The position numbers were made by a program, and so were the translations under genes. 64,000 bases of DNA, from positions 13,454,001 through 13,518,000 of the forward strand of contig JBHGNT010000008.1 of NCBI GenBank assembly GCA_043228905.1, read 5' to 3'. Below the pieces are notes generated by a model. That model was given only the letters and a program-made list of their open reading frames with translations, ran no database searches and was not told where the DNA came from. This document shows, in pieces, positions 1-10,443 of this stretch; the first letter of the stretch is position 1; every line of letters starts with the position of its first letter. This stretch comes from Azolla caroliniana. Its lineage: Eukaryota; Polypodiophyta.

Positions 1-883
1 GCTCAACAAGTAGGGATGTGGTATTCCTTGAGGATCAAACCGCAAGATCCGGAGCCGAAGGAGATGCCAAAGATTACCTCTGATCCTACGGTCACCAACA
101 ATCCAACTCCTGCCTAGGACATACAAGGTCAAGGGGGAGACGTAGAGGGCTATCAGGATACAGTTGATGATGCAGTTGATGATGCAGTTGATGATGATCT
201 TGATGAGGATAATGAACAAGATCATCAGACCCTAGGGGACCAAACTGATGATGTTTTAGCAGCTCCATCGGAACTGGAAAGGGTGAGAAGGTCTATAAGA
301 CAAAGATGACCTTCAACCAGATACAATCCACATGAGTATGTATTGCTTACACATGGAGCAAAGCCACAGAGCTTTCGGAAAGCTATGGCACATGACCATG
401 AGGAAAAATCGCTTGAGGCCATGAATGATGAGATGGGGTCTTTGCAAGACAATCATAGCTATGATCTTGTAAAGTTGTCTAAGGGAAAGAGAGCGCTCTA
501 AAATAAATGGGTTTTCAGGCTCAAAGCCGAGGAACATTGCCCAGAACCAAGATACAAGGCAAGATTGGTTGTGAAGGGGTTCAACCAGAAAAAGGGTGTT
601 GGTTTCGAGGATATCTTCTCACCAGTAGTAAAGATGTCCTCCTCGGGATTGCAGCCAGTCTCAATCTAGAAATCGAACAACTCAATGTAAAAACTACCTT
701 CCTTCACGGTGTCGTACCTTTCGGCGCCGAATCGGGCTAAAACAAGCTCCCAGGCTCTGGTATAGAAAGTTTCACTTCTGCATACTAAGCCATGGGTATA
801 ACATGACAAACACAGATCACTATGTGTTTTTTAAGAAGTTCTAAGAACATGACTTTGTTATTCTACTTCTATATGTAGATGAT
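1..883 (+). pseudogene. Copia-1 integrase tail and reverse transcriptase N-terminal half, broken
   Basis: Reading across frames shows the copia signature TSRDVVFLED at the left edge, an Asp-rich linker from a repeated GATGCAGTTGAT unit near 165-195, and the start of reverse transcriptase ([43 protein letters not shown]). In-frame stops near 307, 501 and 739 and the loss of the segment after FLHG break it. In this family the region spans the integrase C-terminus and the first RT motifs. It is a dead fragment continuous with the open reading frame that follows. Confidence 0.8.
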
Positions 884-1846
884 ATGTTGATTGTTGGTCG
901 AGACACAAACACGATTGAAAAGTGGAAAAGAGAGTTGAATCAATCTTTTGCTATGAAAGACTTGGGGCCAGCCAAGCAAATCCTTGGGATGAAGATAACC
1001 AGGGATAGAGTGAGCAAAAGGTTGTGGCTATCTCAAGAACAATATATTGAGAAAGTTCTTGAGAGATTTAACATGGCCAAGTGTAAGACGGTTAACACTC
1101 CACTCGCAGGCCACTTTAAACTCAGTTCAGCTCAATACCCCACAAATGAGGAAGAGCAAGAGAGAATGAAACAAATACCATATGCATTTGTAGTCTGCAG
1201 TTTAATGTATGCTATGGTATGCACGAGGTCGGACATCACTCATGCAGTCAGTGTAGTGAGCCGTTTTCTCTCGAACCCTGGCAAAGATCATTGGGAAGCG
1301 GTTAAATGGATTCTGAGATATTTGAGAGGTACCATAAGAGTTTGTCTAAAATTTGATGAAAACCAAACTATATTAGATGGGTATAGAAATGCAGATATAG
1401 CTAGTAATATGGACACCAGAAAATCTACATCAGGGTACCTAATGATCTTTGGAGGGGGAGTGGTCTCTTGGAAGTTGAGACTGCCAAAATGTGTGCCAAC
1501 ACTGTCCACAATGGAGGCTGAATATATTGCTGCCACAAAAGCTAGTAAGAAATTGCTATGGCTAAAGAAATTCCTACAAGAGTTGGGGCTGACTCAAGAA
1601 AGATACATTCTGTATTGTGACAGCCAAAGTGTTATACATTTAAACAAGAATTCTTCCTTCGATTTTATGTCAAAACACATAGATGTTAGATACCATTGGA
1701 TTAGAGATGTGCTTGAAGAAAAGCAGATGCACATTGAAAAGATTCACACAAATGATAATGGCTCCAACATGATGAAAAAATGTTTGTCAAGGGAGAAGCT
1801 TGAAGTTTGCAAACAAAAGGCAAACCTAGTTGCCCCCCCCACTTGA
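884..1846 (+). CDS. Copia-1 reverse transcriptase C-terminal part and RNase H
   Basis: This 320-residue open frame begins just after the YVDD catalytic box, which is read in the same frame at about 866-877. It contains typical Ty1/copia blocks: MKDLGPAKQILGM, LWLSQEQYIEKVLERF, then RNase H blocks with STSGYLM, LSTMEAEYIAATKA and YCDSQSVIHL. In a live element these copy RNA to cDNA and degrade the RNA template in the cytoplasmic particle. The usual DADWAGD motif reads NADIAS, so an RNase H acidic residue may be lost. The ATG is not a true start because the frame is an internal part of a polyprotein. It ends just before the polypurine tract. Confidence 0.85.
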   Translation: MLIVGRDTNTIEKWKRELNQSFAMKDLGPAKQILGMKITRDRVSKRLWLSQEQYIEKVLERFNMAKCKTVNTPLAGHFKLSSAQYPTNEEEQERMKQIPYAFVVCSLMYAMVCTRSDITHAVSVVSRFLSNPGKDHWEAVKWILRYLRGTIRVCLKFDENQTILDGYRNADIASNMDTRKSTSGYLMIFGGGVVSWKLRLPKCVPTLSTMEAEYIAATKASKKLLWLKKFLQELGLTQERYILYCDSQSVIHLNKNSSFDFMSKHIDVRYHWIRDVLEEKQMHIEKIHTNDNGSNMMKKCLSREKLEVCKQKANLVAPPT

Positions 1847-1862
1847 GATGGAGGGGGAGAAT
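1844..1862 (+). other. Copia-1 polypurine tract
   Basis: A purine run (GATGGAGGGGGAGAA) lies directly before the LTR start TGTTGGGTC. It is the expected plus-strand primer site for reverse transcription. Confidence 0.8.
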
Positions 1863-2770
1863 TGTTGGGTCTACCCACTCAAGTGGAGCCCACGACATGG
1901 AGTCGGCTGACAGCCGACTGTTGACTTAGTGCTGAAGCAACTCAACCTCGGCTAAAAAGTAAAATCATTATAATTATTTTTAACTATATATATATATATA
2001 TATACATGTTACATATGTCTTTTTTGGTATGCTATTTTTGGGTGTGTGTCTTTTTTTTCTTTTGTGTGTGTACAGGGACAAAGAAAGACGTTACTTCACA
2101 CGGCTCATAAAAAGGGTGCAAAAACAACGAGAGAAAAAGGCTGAGAGATAGAGAGGAAGAACAAAGTATGATATAGAGAAAACATCATATGGAAAAACAG
2201 AAATAAAGTTGAAAAACAGACATATGAGAGAGAGGTGTGTGAGAGAACGTTGTGAAGATTCTGTAGAAAGAGAGCTCAAGAAAAGGGCAATCGAGAATAA
2301 GAACCTGTTGTGGAAGTGAAGACGGAGATCTCACGAGGAGCTGTCCGAACTACCCTAAGAGTCAACAACAACTCTTCTATCTACCCGTAACAGGTTTATT
2401 TGTTCTTTGTTTTTTTTGGATTTCTTCTTGCTCATTTCCCCCGTTAGGGTGAATATGTGTGTAACCAAGGTTGTAGCCTTGAAATATGTGTGTATTCCTC
2501 TAAAGTGTTAGCTCTAGAGGCTGTCAACACCTTGTATACTCAAAAAATAGTGAATCTATTTCGGAACCTAAGGTTCCCGTGGTTTTTCCCATTTTTGGGT
2601 TTTCCACGTTAAGTGAATCTATTTCGGAACCTAAGGTTCCCGTGGTTTTTCCCATTTTTGGGTTTTCCACGTTAAATCTCGGTGTACTCTCATTTTCTTC
2701 TTGTGGTTTCATCTATTTGGAATCTTGCGTTGGTAGTGCAAATCATCCCGATTCAGATCCATATTCCCAT
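1863..2770 (+). repeat. Copia-1 3' LTR
   Basis: It starts TGTTGGGTCTACCC after the polypurine tract. It holds a TA microsatellite at about 1986-2004, and the conserved copia LTR hairpin GTGGTTTTTCCC...GGGTTTTCCAC, present twice because of a 63-bp tandem duplication. The 3' end is estimated. Confidence 0.7.
2549..2674 (+). repeat. 63-bp tandem duplication inside the Copia-1 LTR
   Basis: Two head-to-tail copies start at 2549 and 2612. Each holds GAATCTATTTCGG and the hairpin motif, and I see no difference between them. Confidence 0.9.
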
Positions 2771-2928
2771 CAAGGAGGAGCCCGCTTTTGGCAACCTGTG
2801 CAACAGTATTCACTCGTGGACCTGCAGTAGCCATACTGGTTGCAAAATAGATTATTGGCGAGGCATGTCGAGGGAACGCTAGTGAGGAGCAATGCCGCCG
2901 CCAACAGAATGGCGGCCTTGGCACCCAT
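2765..2928 (-). pseudogene. Hevein-like chitin-binding protein, first-exon fragment (class IV chitinase type)
   Basis: From the ATG at 2928-2926 the minus strand encodes a signal peptide (MGAKAAILLAAALLL...CLA) followed by NNLFCNQYGYC, STSEYC and TGCQ. This is the cysteine pattern of hevein/chitin-binding type 1 domains found in class IV chitinases and related secreted defence proteins. Compared with the family, the first cysteines of the domain are missing, two conserved glycines are Arg and Cys, and a TGA stop follows TGCQKRAPP at about 2772. The catalytic region is absent because the copia LTR abuts at about 2770. A TATA box lies 38-46 bases upstream. I read it as a decayed, truncated host gene. 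A short functional peptide cannot be excluded. Confidence 0.6.
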
Positions 2929-2963
2929 GTGCTGCACTCACTACTCTCACTACGTAGTTTGTG

Positions 2964-2976
2964 TGCATTTATATAC
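2964..2976 (-). promoter_or_regulatory. TATA box of the chitin-binding gene fragment
   Basis: On the minus strand TATATAAATG lies about 40 bases before the ATG at 2928, giving a very short leader. Confidence 0.5.
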
Positions 2977-4144
2977 ATATACATACAGATGCATTTAAAT
3001 ATACGTAGATATGCAGTGAGGTAGTGGTCGGTCACTACACACTCTCCATCAATTCGACTTGGTTTGACCAATAAATGCAAGACTGGATGCGAGCATGTTC
3101 GAGGATAAAAGAAATGTCATGTCCTAATGCTACTATTAAATTTGATGTGATGAAAAGAAATGTGGGAATTTCCCGAGCCCACCAGAAGAAGCTCGATGTT
3201 CAGTGAATTAATATGGTTGAGCTATGGAGTGGTCATATGCAAACTCGATCTTAACAAACAATGTCGGCCTGCTTTACTAACGAGCGAGTAGCGCATAGTT
3301 TTTTTATTTACGATTTTAACCTTAGTTTCCTAAGTTGTCATGTACATGGTCGATGCGATAACTTGATTGACACTTATCAAGGATACAACCCTACCCATTA
3401 TCAGAACACGATACTTTTGTACGATATGCTATTTATCATTCTTCAAACAAGAGAAGTTCATTATATTTAAAGATATTCATCACTCTTGGAATAGGATGGA
3501 CCTCAATATGTTTAAGGAGGTTCTCATCACATTTGAAACCTCTTAATAGCAACAACTTTTTGAATTATTTCAAAGTCCTTTTCGTGTATATATACTGTGT
3601 TGTTCATGTGTTCTATGTGCAATTCACAATATGAATGAGTCATGATCTATATATATGTCTTCTTTAAACTCTCACATTTAAATTTATATACGAAGAGTTT
3701 AGAAACAAAACTTCTTTTTGAGTGTATAACCAAATCATCAACTTGTTATTTATGTGTGTATGTGTGCATAAGAGGAGAGAAAGAGAGAGACACATGATTA
3801 TACCTGAAATAGCATAAATAATCCTAAGCAAGATCAAGATGGTGGAGAGTGAGTGGGATATCAAGGTATCCACTTCATTCAATCCAAAGGCATATTCCAT
3901 TCATGAAGTTAATGTTGGGCTTTAAGAAACATGCAGCCTCAACTGTATGTTGTTGATCTTTTTATCTCAATACGCACATTTCACCCTTATTTGTGTTGTA
4001 TAGTCAATTGAACAAGAAGTTTGGATTTCTTGTACTCTATCTTCAACTCGGTAGATCACGTGGACATTGGATAGGTTCCTGAATTCGTGCATCGTCCCAT
4101 CTGTTCGTGTCCTCCCCTCCATTTCCATTAGAGGAACAAGAAAA
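2977..4144. other. Non-coding stretch
   Basis: I see AT-rich DNA with short unrelated open frames and no domain, splice pattern or repeat that supports a gene. It is presumably host sequence upstream of the chitin-binding fragment. Confidence 0.5.

Positions 4145-4146
<2 letters not shown>

Positions 4147-4204
<58 letters not shown>
4147..4204 (+). repeat. (GA)n microsatellite
   Basis: Uninterrupted AG dinucleotides for about 57 bases. Confidence 0.95.
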
Positions 4205-4207
<3 letters not shown>

Positions 4208-4261
4208 GACAAAGAAAAATAAAGAAATGGACTTAGCTAACTTCGTCAACCTCCAACATTC

Positions 4262-4770
4262 TTTTCTCCTAGATAATGAGTGCACGCCATTGGTTTATAA
4301 GACCAACATCAATGATGTAGAGTGTAGCTATCCCATAACGAGCATGGCCACCCAGCTACAAGATTCATAGTCTATGGTATTCATTTTCTCCCAGATCATG
4401 AGTGCACCATGAGTGCACGCCATTGGTTTATAAGACCAACATCAATGATGTAGAGTGTAGCTATCCCATAACGAACATGGCCACCCAGCTACAAGATTCA
4501 TAGTCTATGGTATTCATTTTCTCCCAGATCATGAGTGCACCATGAGTGCACGCCCTTGGTTTATAAGATCAACATCAATGATGTAGAGTGTAGCCATCCC
4601 ATAACAAACATGGCCACCTAGCTACAAGATTCATAGTCTATGGTATTCATTTTCTCCCAGATCATGAGTGCACGCCCTTGGTTTATAAGATCAACATCAA
4701 TGATGTAGAGTGTAGCCATCCCATAACGAACATGGCCACCCAACTACAAGATACATAGTCTATGGTATTC
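4262..4770 (+). repeat. Tandem repeat of about 133 bp, four copies
   Basis: GAGTGCACGCC(A/C)TTGG recurs at 4278, 4411, 4544 and about 4666. The unit runs through GTAGAGTGTAGC and TAGTCTATGGTATTC. The last interval is 122 bp because the small internal duplication CATGAGTGCAC is missing there. No coding pattern is visible. Confidence 0.9.
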
Positions 4771-5022
4771 GAGTGGTCCCATGTTGATTGTTCTTGAGAT
4801 GGTTCGTAGTGTATACTGTTAGTTGTTGTGCTGGAGAGAGGGTGAGAATTAGACCCATGTTGATATGGGGTTGCTCATGTCACCGTTATAACGTTGATTC
4901 TGCGAATTTGAATTTTTCTTGTGGATGTTATGAACACATGAACATTACTATTGGCTGGTTCGAACACCCAAGTGTGAAAAGGCCGAAAAGCTGTTATGAG
5001 CCGGACAGTCGAAAGAGATGAG

Positions 5023-5085
5023 TCAAGCATACACTGTTTTAACTGCCAACAACTGGAGCATTACGCAACCCAATGTCAATGATGG
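5023..5085 (+). pseudogene. Gag zinc-knuckle remnant of a gypsy element
   Basis: The frame starting at 5023 reads CFNCQQLEHYATQC, an exact CX2CX4HX4C knuckle, followed by a stop. It is isolated but sits about 400 bases before a protease remnant on the same strand, which is the gag-protease order of Ty3/gypsy elements. Confidence 0.65.
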
Positions 5086-5484
5086 GACAAAGACAAGGGA
5101 CCAACTGTAAATACAATCACTTGAGGTATACCAAGTTACCATGTGCAGCCAAGCCATGGCATCAGAATGGGAGGTTCAGAATGAAATCCAGAAGGTGGTG
5201 AAAGTATGGGTAAAAAAAGCGAACAATGAGAATGTCGACCAAATGAGGCAAGAAAGCATAACCGGCGACCCCTCCGCCAGCTCTGGATGTTGCCACAATG
5301 GCGGATGAGGACCCCATTTGGTAGGCCCTTGCGGCCTACCAAATCACGATGTCTCACGATGTGAATGCACAAAATGCTGAACCTAGTCCCGTAGTTTAGA
5401 CAGTCAGCGGAAGCCCGAATACTTAAGGAGGACCCACCAGCCATTACGACACACATCATAGAGTTCGCTGCAGGGCCGGCGGTC

Positions 5485-5844
5485 GTGGACCATCATAATC
5501 CCGCCATCAAGCTCATCATCAAGGGGAAAGAAATATTCGGGTGCATAATTGACGGCGGCTTGGGTGTAAATGTCATAAGTAAAGAGACCTGTACCCGCTT
5601 GGGATCACAACTTGGGAAGCTTGCCCATTTTGGCTTCACATGGCTGACACCCGACCCGGTCAGTCCGACCTTTGGGACTGTTGCGGAAATTAGGAATCAT
5701 AGTAGGCGGCCATACATTCGAAATATTGGTGGTGATCCTACCACTGGACGCACCAAGAGCATACCCCTACTATTACAACAGCCATGGGTGCGCTCGGCGA
5801 ATATCAAACAAAATTGGCAACATAATAATATTACCTTGTGCTAG
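5485..5844 (+). pseudogene. Retropepsin-like protease fragment of a gypsy element
   Basis: The 119-residue open frame contains LIIKGKEIFGCIIDGGLGVNVISKET. This resembles the aspartic protease active-site region of non-chromovirus gypsy elements, where the motif is D-[ST/G]-G-[SA]. Here it reads DGG, which would be unusual for an active enzyme. The flanking 5090-5480 has no continuous frame. I infer a decayed gag-pol segment together with the upstream zinc knuckle. Confidence 0.55.
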
Positions 5845-5862
5845 GGCCGAACCAAAATTCGG

Positions 5863-6130
5863 GTGTCGACCCAAGAGAGTGTGCCAACAACGAAAGACTT
5901 GACCATGTTGTATGCGGAAGAAATCCAGATGCTAGAAGGACTGGAAGATGAAGAAGTGGATCAATACATTGAAGAAAACCCGTGGCTCGTACCCCTCTTT
6001 GAAATTGATGTTATCACAACGGCCGACGCGAATGTTAAACCCATGATGGCTAAGGAAGACGTTTGTGAGCGGGACACAGATGCGGTCATAGAGCATCGTT
6101 CCACCTTACACCAGACTGGAGATGCTTCTC
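5863..6130 (+). pseudogene. Unassigned acidic frame after the protease remnant
   Basis: The frame is rich in Glu and Asp (AEEIQMLEGLEDEEVDQYIEE). It could be the spacer after protease in the same decayed gypsy element. I recognise no domain. At about 6130 the frame runs into copia-like sequence. Confidence 0.3.
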
Positions 6131-7046
6131 ATCCTACAAAGCCGGAGATCACGGTTGTGTCTGGATGGGGAATGAAGGGACTTACGGAATCATCAGCATA
6201 AGAGATGTGTTGTTGACAACATCAACCGGATGCAAATTGCTATTGTAAGATGTCTGACACGTTTTGGAGGTTTGGTTGAACCTGATATCAGCCGGTCGAC
6301 TAGATGATGAAGGCTACATGGGTAGCATTTGGAACAGAGTTATGAAATTCAGCAAAGGAAGCCTTATTGTGGCTCGAGCCCGGAAGATCAACACATTGTA
6401 CCTAATGCATGCCCGAAGAAGTGAACGTAGCATCAGACACTTATGGTGAGTTGTGGCACAAGAGACTGTGTCATATGAGCCAAATGGGGATGAGAAGACT
6501 TGCCAAAGACAACCTCATTCCGGAGGTGAAAGACGTGCATCTTGAGAAGTGCACCGATTGCTTGGCCGGCAAGCAAAACCAAACCTCCTTCCGGTCAAGA
6601 CCACCGAATGAGACGGAATGCATCACTTGAGCTTGTGCATACCAATGTGTGTCAAGTAGACACGAAGTCACATGCCGGATCGCAATACTTCGTGATGTTT
6701 ATAGATGACCACAGCCGGAAGTTGTGGGTCTCACCATTAAAGATGAAGGATCAGGTGTTGTCTGTCTTCTAGCCGAAAGGATGAACCAATCTATCATGGA
6801 GAGAGTCCGGAGCATGTTGGCACATGCAAAGCTACCCAAGCCGTTTTGGGCTGAGGCACTGATGACAGCGACGTATGTCATAAACAGATCACCCTCAGCA
6901 CCATTGGACAGAGACACACCACAGAGAGTATGGACCGGTAAAGACGTGTCTTACCGGCATCTGAAGGTGTTCGGGTGTCTCGCATATGTGCATGTTGCAA
7001 AGGATAAGAGAGCAAAGCTAGATCTGAAGTCCCACTACGGACCATG
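6130..7046 (+). pseudogene. Copia-2 gag-pre-integrase and integrase fragments
   Basis: Across two frames the sequence shows the GAG-pre-integrase block (ELWHKRLCHMSQMGMRRLAKDN, KCTDCLAGKQNQTSF), the first integrase beta strand (FVMFIDDHSRKLWV) and the later segment ERMNQSIMERVRSML, FWAEALMTATYVINRSP, YRHLKVFGCLAYVHV. The catalytic core between about 6770 and 6780 is deleted, so the integrase is dead. At 7046 the copia frame stops abruptly and gypsy RNase H sequence begins in the same orientation, a chimeric breakpoint. Confidence 0.75.
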
Positions 7047-8226
7047 AGTCCTTCAAATATTTCTGTGACCAACAAGATCTCAAGGGTCATAAGGCACGGT
7101 GGGCATATCTCATCAAGAACATTGATTTTTCCATACGATATCATAAAGGTTCCATGAACATTGTTAATGATGCACTAAGTCACATGTGTGAATTTAACAT
7201 GCCTATCTTCACTGAAATAACATAAGATCTTTATGATCACCTTCGAGGAAAGTGTCCTGATGATAGTTATTTTGGAAAATACTAGGGAAGGGTTGAGTTT
7301 GGAACAGACAGTACCACAACCTCGAAGGAATCCTTCCACATTGCCAACGGCCTGCCCTACCGTAATGGGAAAGTTTGTGTTCCATATTTGCTTGAGGTCA
7401 AAAATAGAATTCTTTTTTAATGGCATGATGCACCCTTAGCAGGGCACCCTGGAATACATCACAAACTCATTCTCATCTCCACTCAATTCTACTGGCCTAA
7501 GATTCATCCTTACATACATAACTATGTGACTAAATGTCATTAGTGTTAGGTTAACAAAGCCACGAAACTTAAAGCCGCTGGACAAGTATATCCATGGATT
7601 TTATTGTTAGCCTTCCTCGCAGCCAAAAAGGCCATGATGCGGTAACTGCTAGACTAACTAAAATGGCCAGTTTTATTGCTACTAAAACCACAGAAACGGC
7701 TCCTAAATTGGCTTACCAATTCATTGATGAGTTATTTTGTTTTTATGGGTTACTTATGGATATGGTGTGTTCAAGATCCAAAATTTACTAGGGACTTTTG
7801 GACACAAGTCTTTAAGAAGTTGGAAACTACTTTGTGCATGAGCTCCGTAGATCATCCTCAATCCGATGGACAGACAGAACGAGTAAATCAAATAATTGAG
7901 GATATTCTTCGAGCATACATTGGTGCAAAGCCAACTAAATGGGAAAATTATCTCCTTAATTTGGAGTTAGCTTACAATAGCTCCAAGCATACATCGATGG
8001 GATATAGTCCTTTTATGTTGATGTATGGTTTTCAACCACGAACACCAATTGATGTTAATATCCATCATGATGAGTTGTGAAGTATGGAAAAATTTCTTCA
8101 TAATATGCAAGATATGGTCATATTGCACGAGATAATATAAAAATAGTTGAAGATAAAGCGTGATTTTATGCCGACCATAATAGGCAACCTTGTGTATTCA
8201 ACCCTGGACAGAAGGTATTTTTACGT
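7047..8226 (+). pseudogene. Gypsy-2 RNase H and integrase, decayed
   Basis: Broken frames match the intact Gypsy-1 polyprotein of this window almost motif by motif: [15 protein letters not shown] (RNase H end), [19 protein letters not shown] (integrase HHCC finger), [16 protein letters not shown], then [26 protein letters not shown] and YGFQPRTPIDV. Stops, frameshifts and deletions are scattered throughout. The fragment breaks off at GQKVFLR where TR-GAG-1 is inserted and resumes at 18922. Its 5' part is missing, replaced by copia sequence at 7046. Confidence 0.85.
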
Positions 8227-8305
8227 TGTCGCGAAGATTCGCGCGTGCGTGTGCTACTCGAGCGACCACCGGGGTCTTGGACTGGGGAGGATGTTTGCGG
8301 AATCA
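8227..8305 (+). repeat. Left end of TR-GAG-1: inverted copy of the 3' LTR terminus
   Basis: The first about 79 bases (TGTCGCGAAGATTCGCGCG...) are the reverse complement of 18843-18921 with only a few mismatches. A normal 5' LTR should be in direct orientation and about 750 bp long. Confidence 0.9.
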
Positions 8306-8325
8306 TTTGGTGAACCCGACGTGAA
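8306..8325 (+). other. Putative primer binding site of TR-GAG-1
   Basis: TTTGGTGAACCCGACGTGAA follows the left end. TR-GAG-2 has the near-identical TTTGGTGAACCCAACGTGAA next to its 5' LTR. TGG at its start would match the CCA end of a tRNA, but I cannot assign the tRNA. Confidence 0.55.
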
Positions 8326-8346
8326 GAGTAGCAGGGGAGGACGAAG

Positions 8347-8844
8347 ATGGATGGCGAATATCTCATGGAGGCAATGTCAAAAAGGATGATGGAGTTTCTG
8401 AGAGAAGGGAAAAGACGAAATGAAGCCCAACAAGCCGTCGATAGGGTAGTCGAGCGAGTGAGCTATTTCAACGGTGCCGAAGTCCAAAGTTTCCTAAAAG
8501 TCTACAATGCGGAGATGGATTCAAGAGGTGTGGACAAAGCTATGAGGCTAGAGTACTTTTGTCGGGTGGTGTCTCAACCGATCTTCAAAGATGTAAAAGA
8601 GCTTCTAGAAGCTCATGATTCGTGGGTGACTTTCGAGAAGGCTCTATTGGAGGAATATGGCTATGAGAGACTGAAGGGAGGAGATCGACGCAACTTCGAC
8701 CAATGGGTGACATCAGCAAAGACCCACCAAGGCGCGACACAAGCATTCGTAGAATTCGAGCATCATTTTTCTCAACTCTCGGAGCGGGAACAAAGATTAG
8801 TGGGGGTCGATAAGCTCCTTATGTTCGTGAAGTCAATCGATTGA
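8347..8844 (+). CDS. TR-GAG-1 gag-like protein, N-terminal part
   Basis: This 165-residue frame starts at an ATG 20 bases after the primer site. It resembles the plant retrotransposon gag domain: helical and charged, with FNGAEVQSFLKVYNAEMD, LEYFCRVV, FDQWVTSAKTHQGATQAFVEFEHHFSQLSEREQRLVGVDKLLMFV. The frame ends at a TGA after KSID, but matching sequence continues in frame (ERMSIGLKLEEDDCANGL) up to about 8997. TR-GAG-2 reads through the same point, so the stop is a mutation. Gag would form the particle that carries element RNA. An autonomous partner must supply the enzymes. Confidence 0.75.
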   Translation: MDGEYLMEAMSKRMMEFLREGKRRNEAQQAVDRVVERVSYFNGAEVQSFLKVYNAEMDSRGVDKAMRLEYFCRVVSQPIFKDVKELLEAHDSWVTFEKALLEEYGYERLKGGDRRNFDQWVTSAKTHQGATQAFVEFEHHFSQLSEREQRLVGVDKLLMFVKSID

Positions 8845-9587
8845 ATGGAAAGGATGTCCATCGGCCTCAAACTCGAAGAAGATGATTGTGCAAATGGCCT
8901 CATCGAGGATTGGAGCAAAGTGGAAAGTGTATGCCGACTACACGATAAGGGGCAAGCAAGAATATCGACGACAACAAGACGGCCCATGAGGGACGATTGA
9001 AGAGGGGCGAGATGCAGCAACGCGCCACCAACAAAAGAAATAAAGCTTAAAAGGGAGACAAAACCGAGGTGAATGATGATCTAGGAAGAAGAGACCTCCC
9101 AACAAATGCGGGTTAATGAAGTGGCCGATACAAAGGCTCAGGTTCGGTATGACGGTATTGAGAGAGAAGGTGCGAAACAAGTCACCTTCTTGTCTTACGA
9201 AGAAACGATGGCCAAGGAGGAGGCCAATGACTCGAGGACGGTGAACGCCACTTTGAGGGAGGATAAATGTTTCGGAACACGCATTGTGTACGAAACATTG
9301 GGTGATGAAGGTGCAAGCATGAGAAAATCTTGCATGATCGAGGGAGATGAAGTGTTTGAGCCATGACAAACGACATCGAGTCGAAGGTGACTATGGACGA
9401 GTCGACAACGGATAGCCATGTCAAGACTTTCTTCACGCTTGTTCCAAAGACTTCGGTGTTTGCGCCCGCGTGCCAACGTGAGACCGGAGAGACGGAAGGT
9501 GGCGACGGGAAGATGAAGGCCCAACACGAGGAAGAAGATTGAGGACGAAAGGATATCCCCACACCTATTCTAGAGACTTCGGCGGTT
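8845..9587 (+). pseudogene. TR-GAG-1 gag central region, frameshifted
   Basis: Scattered frames at 8845-8997 and 9106-9366 match the intact TR-GAG-2 frame (for example TKAQVRYD, CFGTRI, DEGASM). The motif TLVPKTSVF...CQRETGETEGG at about 9430-9500 is the first of several degenerate internal repeats. Stops and frameshifts separate the pieces. Confidence 0.65.
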
Positions 9588-10442
9588 GTGCACGTGCGCC
9601 AACGTGAGACCGGAGAGACGGAATGTGTGGACGGAAAAGTGGACGACCGGAAGGGCGATGAGGAAGACAAGGTAAATGTGCATGAACGAAGGGATTCCTT
9701 CACACTGGTTCCGAAGACTTCGGCAGTCGAGACCATGTGTCGACATAAGACCGAAGATAAAGGAGGTGGCGGAGAGGAGACAATATGGCTCGAGGCAAGC
9801 ATACACGGAGGGAAGGATGTGGCCGACGAGGAGGCCAAGGATGAAGCCGCGGTTGAGTTCAATGGAGAGGCGGCATGCGGGAAAGAAGGACTAGTTGAGA
9901 ACCGGTCGAACCAGAAGACGATCCGGCCGGGATTCCGGCCCGAAAGAAGGAAGATCCACATCGGAGCGGATCGACCGGGGCCGACCCGGCCGAAACCTGA
10001 TTCGGCCGAAATCGATTGGACAATCCCGATCCAAAAGGGGGCCGACCCGGTCGAAATCAATCGGTCGAGCCCGACTCGGAGAAATGTGAATGCAGACGAA
10101 GGCCAACCGAGCCAAGAAGCGATCGATGGAGACCGATCCGGACAAGGGAAAACCCGGCCTAATCAGAGATCGACACGAATGATCCACAATACCCAGTTGA
10201 AGACGGTGAGTGCGAGGAGTGGCCAAGATTCCAATCGAAGGACACGTGCGGTGGACGAAGGAAGGGCGGTCAGATTGACGACATCATTCGGTAGATCTAC
10301 TACAACTGACCAGGCAAGAAGGTGTGAGCGCCGGATATGGTGGATCGAGTGGCTACGGTGGTTCAGTTGGAAAGATTGCGCATACTCTAAGCGGAAGACG
10401 AAGTCAGACGAGGTCGACGAGCATGCAAAGGAACTCGGTTGA
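9588..10442 (+). CDS. TR-GAG-1 gag C-terminal repeat region
   Basis: The 284-residue frame is very hydrophilic, with degenerate repeats of the form LVPKTSAV...CRHKTEDKGGG that also occur in TR-GAG-2. From about 9895 it turns into an Arg/Pro-rich tail built from repeated GACCGG and CGGTCGAA DNA. No zinc knuckle or protease motif is visible. The frame stops 1-2 bases before the DNA transposon target site at 10444. The start codon shown is only the first ATG, and the real protein probably began upstream before frame breaks. Function beyond gag is unknown. Confidence 0.5.
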   Translation: MHVRQRETGETECVDGKVDDRKGDEEDKVNVHERRDSFTLVPKTSAVETMCRHKTEDKGGGGEETIWLEASIHGGKDVADEEAKDEAAVEFNGEAACGKEGLVENRSNQKTIRPGFRPERRKIHIGADRPGPTRPKPDSAEIDWTIPIQKGADPVEINRSSPTRRNVNADEGQPSQEAIDGDRSGQGKTRPNQRSTRMIHNTQLKTVSARSGQDSNRRTRAVDEGRAVRLTTSFGRSTTTDQARRCERRIWWIEWLRWFSWKDCAYSKRKTKSDEVDEHAKELG

Positions 10443-10443
10443 T

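Larger units (their letters stand above)
1..2770 (+). mobile_element. Copia-1, 3' half of a Ty1/copia retrotransposon
   Basis: The order integrase tail, reverse transcriptase, RNase H, polypurine tract and LTR on the plus strand is that of a Ty1/copia element. The 5' half lies outside the window. Stop codons before 884 show it cannot make a full polyprotein. The right boundary is uncertain. I place it near 2770, where similarity to a host chitin-binding gene begins and about 100 bases after the conserved LTR hairpin motif. Confidence 0.85.

Noticed and set aside
4043-4285. Frames rich in Ser-Leu repeats
   Set aside because: Direct translation of the GA microsatellite.
9182-10060. 292-residue minus-strand frame
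   Set aside because: Antisense shadow of the TR-GAG-1 gag region. The Ser/Pro-rich translation has no motif and the plus strand matches TR-GAG-2.
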